Shown here in pieces: positions 1 to 5,934 of a stretch of DNA of 8,074 nucleotides; positions within the stretch are counted from its first letter, which is position 1; each line of letters begins with the position of its first letter. Source of the stretch: Candidatus Omnitrophota bacterium (lineage in GTDB: Bacteria > Omnitrophota > Gorgyraeia > Gygaellales > Profunditerraquicolaceae). The stretch covers positions 1 through 8,074 of the forward strand of contig JALNZI010000063.1 of NCBI GenBank assembly GCA_023229385.1. The letters are read 5' to 3'. The notes under the pieces are model-generated. The model was given only the letters and a program-made list of their open reading frames with translations, had not been told where the DNA came from and did not search any database. The position numbers and the translations under genes were made by a program.

Positions 1-21
1 AAAGAAGGGTATTCATATTAC

Positions 22-50
22 TTGACACTGTAACTTTTTGTTGTTATTAT
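22..50 (+). promoter_or_regulatory. sigma-70-type promoter of the operon
   Basis: A perfect -35 hexamer TTGACA (22-27) is followed after 17 bases by TATTAT (45-50), one base off the TATAAT consensus. This predicts a transcription start near 56-59, giving an untranslated leader of about 147 bases before the HU gene. It is the only strong promoter I see in the window, so it probably drives the whole gene run. Seen directly as sequence; activity is inferred. Confidence 0.75.
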
Positions 51-76
51 GTTTAGCATATACACCCTGGATTATG

Positions 77-113
77 GCACCCAGCGCTAATAAGGTATTG
101 CGCTGGTGTGTGC
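77..113 (+). repeat. inverted repeat / hairpin in the leader
   Basis: CCAGCGC (81-87) and GCGCTGG (100-106) are perfectly complementary around a 12-base loop. The stem extends outward by GCAC (77-80) with GTGC (110-113) after a 3-base bulge. Seen directly; formation in the RNA is inferred. Confidence 0.6.
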
Positions 114-119
114 TAGGTA

Positions 120-158
120 GCACAAGTGGCGGTGTACCCTTGCGGGTAACACCTGTGC
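120..158 (+). repeat. long inverted repeat / hairpin in the leader
   Basis: GGTGTACCC (131-139) pairs with 144-153 with one bulged A (148) around a TTGC loop, giving nine pairs. GCACA (120-124) and TGTGC (154-158) add five more below a one-sided bulge at 125-130. This is the strongest stem in the window. Its left foot also pairs with 110-115, so the two hairpins exclude each other. Confidence 0.6.
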
Positions 159-190
159 TTAAAGGAATGCACGGTATACCTTTCCTGGGT

Positions 191-197
191 AAGGAGG
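191..197 (+). promoter_or_regulatory. ribosome binding site of the HU gene
   Basis: AAGGAGG sits 7 bases before the ATG at 205, an ideal Shine-Dalgarno that fixes the start. TCCT at 183-186 is complementary to AGGA at 192-195 across a 5-base loop, so the site could be masked by a small hairpin. Confidence 0.8.
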
Positions 198-204
198 AGA
201 GAAG

Positions 205-477
205 ATGACCAAGAAGGACATTGTTTTAAAAGTATCCGATGAAACAAACTTAAAGCAAATAGATGTCAAAGAAGTTGTGCAAAGGACATTCGATTGTATT
301 GTTGACGCCCTGGTTAGAGGAGAGCGAATTGAATTACGCAACTTCGGCGTCTTTAAGATAAAACAAAGAAAAAGCCGCACAGGCAGAAACCCGCGCACTA
401 ACCAGGTTATTCCTGTCCCTCCCAGAAAGGTAGTGGTCTTTAAAGCTGGCTTGGAAATGAAACAAAAAATTAAATAA
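205..477 (+). CDS. HU/IHF-family DNA-binding protein
   Basis: A 90-residue histone-like protein of the HU/IHF family, a small basic dimer that bends DNA and organises the nucleoid. The length is typical. The N-terminal helical part (about 1-40) forms the dimer core. The family signature is plain at about 47-82: NFGVF, then a basic stretch, then the DNA-binding arm G60-R-N-P63, with the proline that in HU and IHF intercalates between base pairs, and the closing VVVFKAG. The start ATG follows a perfect Shine-Dalgarno at 7 bases. It is the first gene of the run, 14 bases ahead of hisS. HU versus IHF subunit cannot be told from one sequence, so no symbol is given. HU proteins also bind structured RNA, so the folded leader upstream could be a place for self-control; that is speculation. 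Confidence 0.93.
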   Translation: MTKKDIVLKVSDETNLKQIDVKEVVQRTFDCIVDALVRGERIELRNFGVFKIKQRKSRTGRNPRTNQVIPVPPRKVVVFKAGLEMKQKIK

Positions 478-491
478 TCCAAAAATAACTC

Positions 492-1730
492 ATGTTCAAA
501 AGGGTCCCCGGCACTAAAGACGTTTTGCCTGATGAAACGGGTCATTGGCAGGCAATTGAAGAAGCAGCGCGTAATATATTTTCGCTTTATAACTACCGCG
601 AAATCCGTACTCCGGTAATTGAAGAAGCATCCCTCTTTAACCGCACACTCGGAACTACCACTGAAATAGTCCAAAAACAGATGTTCCTTATTCATAACCA
701 GGAGGATTTATATGCCTTGCGTCCTGAAGGCACAGCATCAATTTGCCGCAGCTACCTGGAAAATAACCTGGATAAAACCAACGCATTCATAAAACTATAT
801 TATATCGGCCCGATGTTCCGCCTGGAGCGGCCGCAAAAAGGAAGGCTGCGCCAATTTCACCATATCGGCTGTGAAGCAATCGGCTCAACAGAAGCAATTC
901 TTGATGTAGAAGTAATCAGCCTGGCCAGCCGACTGCTTGAAGGATTCGCTGTTAAGGATTATAAAATAAAAATCAATAGCCTGGGCTGCCCTAAAGACAA
1001 ACAGACGCTCAGCTTGAATTTAAAACAGGGGTTGCAGAAAGAAAAACAAAGACTCTGCCCTGACTGCCAGTTAAGACTCGAAAATAATATCCTGCGGGTA
1101 TTGGATTGTAAAAACGAAGAGTGCCGCAAGATAGTCAAAACACTTGAACTTAAAAACAGCTATCTTTGCCAGGATTGTTCATCCCATTTTGAAGAAGTAA
1201 AGAACGGCTTGAACAGCCTGGGAATCGCTTTTGACGTAGAGCCGCAACTGGTGCGCGGCCTGGATTATTATAACCGCACAGTATTTGAATTCACTCATTC
1301 TAATCTGGGCAGCCAGGACGCTATCGGAGCAGGCGGACGCTACAATAATTTAATTAAAGAGTTGGGCGGCCCGGATATAGGAGGCATTGGATTCGCCTTC
1401 GGCGTAGAAAGACTACTTTTGGCATCCACGCTGCCTGAAAAAAAAGTTTCCAATAACCTGGTTTACCTGATCACCCTGGGCGAAACCGCAAAAAGCGCGG
1501 GGATCAAGTTATTAAACCAGCTGCGTTCCTGCGGAATACCCTGCGAAACAGATTACCTAAACAGGTCGTTAAAGGCAGCGATGCGTGCCGCCAATGATGC
1601 ATCCGCAAGGTTCGTTTTAATTTTAGGCGAAGACGAGTTAAGGAAGAATGTAATCTCGCTTAAAGATATGTCAAATAGTACACAAAGAGAAATTAATCTA
1701 GAGGACTTAACCAAGGAACTAAAATGCTAA
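492..1730 (+). CDS. hisS: histidyl-tRNA synthetase
   Basis: Class II synthetase that charges tRNA-His with histidine in the cytoplasm; 412 residues, close to the usual 420. The N-terminus (RVPGTKDVLPDE) is the family hallmark. Motif 2 runs from GPMFR (R110) through ERPQKGR to about 131. The histidine-binding loop RGLDYYNRTVFEF is at 255-267 and motif 3 (GGIGFAFGVERL) at 297-308. The C-terminal anticodon-binding domain starts near 320. These catalytic motifs argue against the HisZ paralogue. The insertion region has three cysteine pairs (C189/C192, C206/C211, C226/C229), so a metal site is possible. The motif 2 end reads FHH where most HisRS have FHQ; that Gln (Gln127 in E. coli) contacts the amino group of the substrate. 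No clear Shine-Dalgarno precedes the ATG; translation may couple to the HU gene 14 bases upstream. The stop overlaps the aspS start by 7 bases. Confidence 0.97.
   Translation: MFKRVPGTKDVLPDETGHWQAIEEAARNIFSLYNYREIRTPVIEEASLFNRTLGTTTEIVQKQMFLIHNQEDLYALRPEGTASICRSYLENNLDKTNAFIKLYYIGPMFRLERPQKGRLRQFHHIGCEAIGSTEAILDVEVISLASRLLEGFAVKDYKIKINSLGCPKDKQTLSLNLKQGLQKEKQRLCPDCQLRLENNILRVLDCKNEECRKIVKTLELKNSYLCQDCSSHFEEVKNGLNSLGIAFDVEPQLVRGLDYYNRTVFEFTHSNLGSQDAIGAGGRYNNLIKELGGPDIGGIGFAFGVERLLLASTLPEKKVSNNLVYLITLGETAKSAGIKLLNQLRSCGIPCETDYLNRSLKAAMRAANDASARFVLILGEDELRKNVISLKDMSNSTQREINLEDLTKELKC
1713..1717 (+). promoter_or_regulatory. ribosome binding site of aspS inside the hisS end
   Basis: AAGGA lies 6 bases ahead of the ATG at 1724, within the last hisS codons. 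Together with the 7-base gene overlap it supports this aspS start and suggests coupled translation. Confidence 0.65.
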
Positions 1731-3112
1731 GGACACATACTTGCGGAGAACTCAACACAACCGATAACGCAAAACAGGTAACCCTCTGCGGCTGGGTTGC
1801 CCGCAGAAGAGACCACGGGAAATTAGTCTTTATCGATATCCGCGACCGCAGCGGTTTCACACAGATAGTTTTTATCCCCAACGAATCCGGAGAGGCTTAT
1901 AAATTAGCGCAGGATTTAAGAAACGAATTTGTAATTAAAATAAGCGGGGTAGTAAATAAGCGGCCTAAAGGAACAATTAACGAGAAATTGGCAACCGGAG
2001 AAATCGAGGTTTTAGCAAAAGAGCTGGAGATATTGAACCCCAGCCTGAACCCGCCATTTGAAATTGAAGAGGAAACTGAAATAACCGAAGAGATGCGCCT
2101 TAAATACCGCTACCTGGATTTACGGCGCAAGAAGGTTTTTAACAACCTGGCTTTAAGAAGCAACCTGTACAAGGTTATCCGCACTTATTTAGGAGAGAAT
2201 AAATTTATCGAATGCGAAACTCCAATACTCACAAAATCCACCCCGGAAGGCGCCCGGGATTACCTGGTCCCTTCACGGCTTAATCCCGGACAATTCTTTG
2301 CCCTTCCCCAGTCACCGCAATTATTCAAACAGATACTGATGGTTGCCGGGATAGAAAGGTATTACCAAATCGCCAAATGTTTCCGCGATGAAGACCTGCG
2401 CGCCGACCGCCAGCCGGAATTCACCCAGCTGGATATTGAAATGTCTTTTATTGATGAAGAAGATATCTTTAACCTTACCGAAAGATTAATGCAATTAATC
2501 CTTAAGGAACTAAAAAACATCGACATAAAAATTCCTTTCCCGCGCATAAGCTATAAGGAAGCAATGGAAAAATATAAATCAGACAAACCAGACCTGAGGC
2601 CGGAATCAAAAAATGATTTTGCCTTTTGCTGGGTGGTAGATTTTCCTCTTTTTAAATATAATGAAGAGGAGAAACGCTGGGATAGCGAACATCACCCCTT
2701 TACCGCACCGGCGGCAGACGACCTGGAAAACCTGGAGAAAGACCCGGGGAAAGTTAAATCCCGCTCATACGACTTAGTCTTGAACGGTATGGAATTAGGT
2801 AGCGGCTCAGTAAGAATCCATCGCCGGGAACTTCAACAAAAGATTTTTAATATAATCGGGATAAGTGAAGAGGAGGCAGCTAAGCGTTTTGGTTTCCTGC
2901 TTGAGGCATTTCAATATGGAGCGCCTCCGCATGGAGGGGTCGCTTTTGGTCTAGACAGGCTGCTGGCAATCCTTTCCGGAGAAAGCAGTATACGCGAAGT
3001 TATCACTTTCCCGAAGAATTCCGCTGCTTTCTGTCCGTTAACCAGCGCACCTTCAGATGTAGGAGAAAAACAATTAACCGAACTAGGCATAACTATTAAG
3101 AGGAGGAAGTAA
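1724..3112 (+). CDS. aspS: aspartyl-tRNA synthetase, bacterial type lacking the GAD domain
   Basis: Class II synthetase charging tRNA-Asp. The order is an OB-fold anticodon-binding domain (about 1-105, with GWVARRRDHG at 23-32), then the catalytic core: motif 1 around 160-185 (ETPILTKSTPEGARDYLVPS), QSPQ at 196-199, motif 2 with FRDEDLRADRQPEFTQLD at 220-237, and motif 3 GGVAFGLDRLL at 404-414. All are of the bacterial kind. The protein has only 462 residues against about 590. SDKPDLR (286-292) is joined to WVVDFP (303-308) by 10 residues, where E. coli has about 140; that missing piece is the GAD insertion domain. The reading frame is intact. His31 in RRRDHG is the residue linked to non-discriminating AspRS, which also charges tRNA-Asn, whereas discriminating enzymes usually have Leu. 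Start supported by AAGGA and the overlap with hisS. Confidence 0.97.
   Translation: MLRTHTCGELNTTDNAKQVTLCGWVARRRDHGKLVFIDIRDRSGFTQIVFIPNESGEAYKLAQDLRNEFVIKISGVVNKRPKGTINEKLATGEIEVLAKELEILNPSLNPPFEIEEETEITEEMRLKYRYLDLRRKKVFNNLALRSNLYKVIRTYLGENKFIECETPILTKSTPEGARDYLVPSRLNPGQFFALPQSPQLFKQILMVAGIERYYQIAKCFRDEDLRADRQPEFTQLDIEMSFIDEEDIFNLTERLMQLILKELKNIDIKIPFPRISYKEAMEKYKSDKPDLRPESKNDFAFCWVVDFPLFKYNEEEKRWDSEHHPFTAPAADDLENLEKDPGKVKSRSYDLVLNGMELGSGSVRIHRRELQQKIFNIIGISEEEAAKRFGFLLEAFQYGAPPHGGVAFGLDRLLAILSGESSIREVITFPKNSAAFCPLTSAPSDVGEKQLTELGITIKRRK
3101..3106 (+). promoter_or_regulatory. ribosome binding site of the LysM lipoprotein gene
   Basis: AGGAGG ends 7 bases before the ATG at 3114 and lies within the last codons of aspS, whose stop is only one base from that ATG. 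It fixes the start unambiguously. Confidence 0.8.
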
Positions 3113-3113
3113 A

Positions 3114-3659
3114 ATGAACAAAATCAAGTTAGCCGGAATTTGCGTATTAACATCCACCTTGGCTTTATCAGGCTGCGTAGCCAGGACATACAACCTGACC
3201 CGCGACAGGCTCGACCAGGATCTTTCTTCAACATCAGGCAACCGCGGTTATATTATGGGTTCAGCTCCTGCTGAGCCGGCAGAAAGAAAAACTACCCGCA
3301 CTACCCGGATCTTTGAGGTAGAGCTGGGTTTTACCAAACCGACACAGGCAAAATGCCCGTCTACTATGCCAATAGCCAGCAGCTCAGATGAACCGGTAAT
3401 GATCCAGGAAACTCAAATCGAAGAAACATCGGTTCAGAATTTTGAAAACTATACCGTGGAAAAAAATGATACCTTGCAGAAAATTTCAAAGAAATTCTAC
3501 GGCACTACCAAAAACTGGCCAAAGATTTACGAAGCCAACAAAGATGTTTTACGCTCACCGGATAAACTTTATGCCGGTCAAAATCTAAAAATACCTTCCA
3601 CCGGAGAACTGAAAACTGAAACTGTAGAACTGATAGAAACAAAAGAAAACCTTAAATAG
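3114..3659 (+). CDS. LysM-domain lipoprotein
   Basis: A 181-residue exported lipoprotein. The N-terminus has basic residues, a hydrophobic stretch and the lipobox L18-S-G-C21, so Cys21 is the predicted lipidated residue after signal peptidase II cleavage. Residue +2 is Val, not the Asp that retains lipoproteins in the inner membrane of enterobacteria. Residues 22-110 are polar and low in hydrophobicity, with a Thr/Arg-rich patch near 58-66 and an EVEL strand-like end. One LysM domain fills about 112-161 (YTVEKNDTLQKISKKFYG ... YAGQNLKIP) and would bind peptidoglycan. The overall role is probably attachment between membrane and cell wall; no enzyme domain is present. It sits between aspS and phoH: one base after aspS, and its TAG shares a base with the phoH GTG. 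The 22-110 region matches no family I can name. Confidence 0.88.
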   Translation: MNKIKLAGICVLTSTLALSGCVARTYNLTRDRLDQDLSSTSGNRGYIMGSAPAEPAERKTTRTTRIFEVELGFTKPTQAKCPSTMPIASSSDEPVMIQETQIEETSVQNFENYTVEKNDTLQKISKKFYGTTKNWPKIYEANKDVLRSPDKLYAGQNLKIPSTGELKTETVELIETKENLK

Positions 3660-4609
3660 TGGATAAAATAATAAAGTTTGAATCGCAAAAAGAGGCGCAG
3701 GGTTTTTTTGGCGCCCAGGATTCAAATACAAAGAACATTGAGAAAGAACTCAAGGTCAAGCTTACTTTACGCGGCGATTACCTGAAGATAAGCGGGACAG
3801 CCGGTAATATCGAAAAGGCGGGACAGTTGGTAGAATACCTGCTAGAAGGCCTGCGTTCGGGAAACGACGAAGTAGGCAAAAACGATCTTGCTTATTTAAT
3901 ATCTAATTTTAAAAAGGGCGGGAAAAAACAACAGCTGGTAGGATTAGATACGGGAATTACACAATCCTCGGCGGGAAAGCAAATCGGGCCGAAAACTACC
4001 GGCCAAAATGAATACGTTGAGGCAATCAAGAAACATGATATCGTTTTCGGAATCGGGCCTGCGGGTACCGGAAAAACTTACCTGGCTATGGCTTGCGCGG
4101 TAGAAGCGCTAAAAAAACAGGAAGTGCGCAGGATTATTTTGACCCGGCCGGCGATTGAAGCAGGCGAATCCCTGGGGTTTCTTCCCGGAGATATGCAGGC
4201 TAAAATTTCTCCATACCTGAGACCGCTTTACGACGCCTTATACGATATGATGGAGGCCGAACGTATTGAGAAATATATCGAAACCGGGATAATCGAAGTG
4301 GCCCCGCTTGCCTATATGAGAGGCAGAACGCTGAATGACGCCTTCATCATTCTCGATGAAGCGCAAAATTGCACTGCCGAACAAATGAAAATGTTTTTAA
4401 CCCGTCTGGGTTTCGACTCCAAAGCGGTGATCACGGGAGATATGACCCAGAGTGACCTTCCCAACGCCCGGCCCATCGGCCTGTTGCAGGCTCAAGACAT
4501 ACTTAAAAATATTGAAGGGATAAAATTCATTTACTTTAGCGGTTCGGATGTGGTCAGGCACGCACTGGTGCAGAGAATAATTGAAGCTTATGAAAAAACT
4601 GTTAAATAA
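3659..4609 (+). CDS. phoH: PhoH-family ATPase (PhoH-like, phosphate-starvation-inducible type)
   Basis: A 316-residue cytoplasmic P-loop NTPase of the PhoH/YbeZ family, which is linked genetically and physically to YbeY and RNA metabolism. The N-terminal KH-like domain (about 1-80) is recognisable from the FFGAQDSNTKNIEKEL pattern. Walker A is GPAGTGKT at 133-140, Walker B is FIILDEAQN at 229-237, and TGDMTQSDLP at 259-268 is the usual family element. The family run LTRPAIEAGESLGFLPGD is at 161-178. Length is normal. The start is GTG, overlapping the preceding TAG by one base (TAGTG), without a clear Shine-Dalgarno, so translation is probably coupled to the lipoprotein gene. The N-terminal domain aligns with this start and no other candidate is close. 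The neighbouring ybeY, one gene apart, supports a role in rRNA maturation. The exact biochemical function is not settled for the family. Confidence 0.95.
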   Translation: MDKIIKFESQKEAQGFFGAQDSNTKNIEKELKVKLTLRGDYLKISGTAGNIEKAGQLVEYLLEGLRSGNDEVGKNDLAYLISNFKKGGKKQQLVGLDTGITQSSAGKQIGPKTTGQNEYVEAIKKHDIVFGIGPAGTGKTYLAMACAVEALKKQEVRRIILTRPAIEAGESLGFLPGDMQAKISPYLRPLYDALYDMMEAERIEKYIETGIIEVAPLAYMRGRTLNDAFIILDEAQNCTAEQMKMFLTRLGFDSKAVITGDMTQSDLPNARPIGLLQAQDILKNIEGIKFIYFSGSDVVRHALVQRIIEAYEKTVK

Positions 4610-5897
4610 AAAGAACTTATTTTTTTCAGGCTTATGCGTTTTTATTTTTCTCTTTAGCCAAATCATCCACATGAATCCGGCCATCCCGTTATTCTTAATC
4701 ATCCTTTATCTTTGTTTCTATAATAAATTCGTAAAGTTAAAAAACGCTAGTCTTACTAACTTAAGTTTTCTTTTCCTGATTTCTTTTGCTATCGGCCACG
4801 CCTTGCTCAAGGAAGGGTTGGCTTTCTATTTTATCCCTATTCTGATTATACCTATGCTCAGCGTATTGCTATTTAATAATCCTGAGGTAGCTTATTTTCT
4901 GTCATTGGCAGCCTCTTTATCCCTGGCCTCTCTTTGCACGGAACCTTTTAAGGTCTGGTTCATTTTTATGGCGGGATGCTCCTGCGCAATTCTCTTAGTA
5001 AATAAAGCCCAAAAACGCACCAGAGTTATCCAGGCAGGATTTATCTGCGGCATGGTGCAAGTAATCAGCCTTGTACTCTTTGAGCATTTTTGGATTAATC
5101 AACCGCATAGATATTTAATGATCCTGCTGATTAGCCTGGTCTCGGGAATAATTGTCCTGGGAATCCTGCCTATCTTTGAATACCTTCTGCAGACTGTAAC
5201 TAATATCAGCTTACTGGAATTGGCAGATTCCCATCATCCGCTCTTGCAACGGATGATCCTTGAGGCCCCGGGCACATACCACCATAGCCTTATTGTCGGC
5301 AACCTCTCAGACACCGCCTGCACTACTATAGGGGCAAACGGCCTCTTAGCCAGGGTAGGGGCATATTATCATGATATCGGCAAGCTGCAAAAACCGGAGT
5401 ATTTTATTGAGAACCAGCAGATAAAAAAGAACTTGCACGATGAGCTTTCTCCTACAATGAGTAAGCTGATTATCATGAATCATATAAAAGAAGGTTTAGA
5501 TCTGGCTAAGAAATATTCTTTAAGCCCGGTACTTTGGGATTTCATCCAGCAACACCACGGCAACAGCCTGGTTTATTATTTTTACCGCCGCGCCCTTGAA
5601 GGCAAGGAAGAAGACCAGGAGATAACGGAAGAGGGATTCCGTTATCCCGGGCCAAAACCAAATAGCAAGGAAACCGCCGTTGTTCTACTGGCAGACTCTG
5701 TTGAGGCAGCCACGCGTACCTTAAAAGACCCTACACCGGCAAAAATCGAAGAAATAGTCCACAAGATAATAAACAATAAATTCATTGACGGCCAGCTTGA
5801 TGAATGCGAACTCACCTTAAAAGATATCGAGAAAATCTCCAGCGTTTTTACCAAAATGCTAAGCGGAATATACCATAGCCGGGTAAACTACTCCTAA
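4590..5897 (+). CDS. PgpH-like membrane HD-domain phosphohydrolase without the extracytoplasmic sensor domain
   Basis: A 435-residue integral membrane protein of the 7TM-HD family; PgpH of Listeria hydrolyses cyclic di-AMP to pApA. The N-terminal half has about eight hydrophobic segments (roughly 10-26, 30-45, 57-73, 77-94, 100-117, 121-138, 147-167, 175-196). Lys/Arg-rich loops after the second and sixth put both termini in the cytoplasm. The HD domain begins at LELAD (about 209). The metal-site pattern is complete: EAPGTYHHS (225-233), YYHDIGK with H261-D262, NPHD-like NLHDELS (281-287), NHIKEG (297-302), QQHHG (320-324) and LLADSVEAA (366-374). RYPGPKP and SGIYHSR are also family marks. 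Usual members have 700 or more residues, with a large outside domain after the first helix; here it is absent. The ATG at 4590 overlaps phoH by 20 bases; an in-frame TTG at 4581 would add three residues. Enzyme activity and substrate are inferred. Confidence 0.9.
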   Translation: MKKLLNKKNLFFSGLCVFIFLFSQIIHMNPAIPLFLIILYLCFYNKFVKLKNASLTNLSFLFLISFAIGHALLKEGLAFYFIPILIIPMLSVLLFNNPEVAYFLSLAASLSLASLCTEPFKVWFIFMAGCSCAILLVNKAQKRTRVIQAGFICGMVQVISLVLFEHFWINQPHRYLMILLISLVSGIIVLGILPIFEYLLQTVTNISLLELADSHHPLLQRMILEAPGTYHHSLIVGNLSDTACTTIGANGLLARVGAYYHDIGKLQKPEYFIENQQIKKNLHDELSPTMSKLIIMNHIKEGLDLAKKYSLSPVLWDFIQQHHGNSLVYYFYRRALEGKEEDQEITEEGFRYPGPKPNSKETAVVLLADSVEAATRTLKDPTPAKIEEIVHKIINNKFIDGQLDECELTLKDIEKISSVFTKMLSGIYHSRVNYS

Positions 5898-5934
5898 AAA
5901 CAATTTAAAACATTTTTAAACAATCTTTTTCAAT

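Larger units (their letters stand above)
57..204 (+). promoter_or_regulatory. structured 5' leader of the HU gene, unidentified class
   Basis: This stretch lies between the predicted transcription start and the HU start codon and is rich in inverted repeats. One compatible set of stems is 77-87 with 100-113 (11 pairs, TGT bulge at 107-109), 120-139 with 144-158 (14 pairs, with a one-sided 6-base bulge at 125-130, a single bulged A at 148 and a TTGC loop), and 163-167 with 182-186, which leaves the Shine-Dalgarno at 191-197 free. A competing set is 110-115 with 118-123, 153-158 with 169-174, and 183-186 with 192-195, which would cover the Shine-Dalgarno. No U-tract terminator is present, so any control would act on translation. 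It does not match a riboswitch, ribosomal-protein leader or ncRNA family known to me. It could also be a free-standing small RNA or simply a stable leader. Confidence 0.5.

Noticed and set aside
173..180. GGTATACC perfect palindrome as an operator
   Set aside because: Eight bases, over 100 bases downstream of the promoter, and part of the leader pairing; no repressor is encoded nearby.
57..190. Known riboswitch or ncRNA (cyclic-di-GMP, preQ1, SRP RNA, 6S RNA) in the leader
   Set aside because: A GGTAGC string briefly recalls the c-di-GMP-I riboswitch, but the other conserved blocks are absent. No SRP tetraloop region or 6S-type long bubble is seen.
159..695. Long open frame on the minus strand over the HU and hisS start
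   Set aside because: It lies opposite two clear genes, has no recognisable domain and no ribosome binding site; it is a shadow of the + strand genes. The other minus-strand frames fail in the same way.
492..1730. HisZ, the regulatory HisRS paralogue
   Set aside because: Motif 2, RGLDYY and the C-terminal anticodon domain are all present, and the gene pairs with aspS as true hisS genes often do.
4581..4583. TTG as the start of the HD-domain gene
   Set aside because: It would add only three residues and lacks a good Shine-Dalgarno; ATG at 4590 is the simpler start. It cannot be excluded.
5904..5920. AT-only inverted repeat TTTAAAA / TTTTAAA with a T run after it, in the HD-ybeY gap
   Set aside because: No G-C pairs and a 3-base loop make a very weak stem, and the next gene follows at once, so it is not supported as a terminator.
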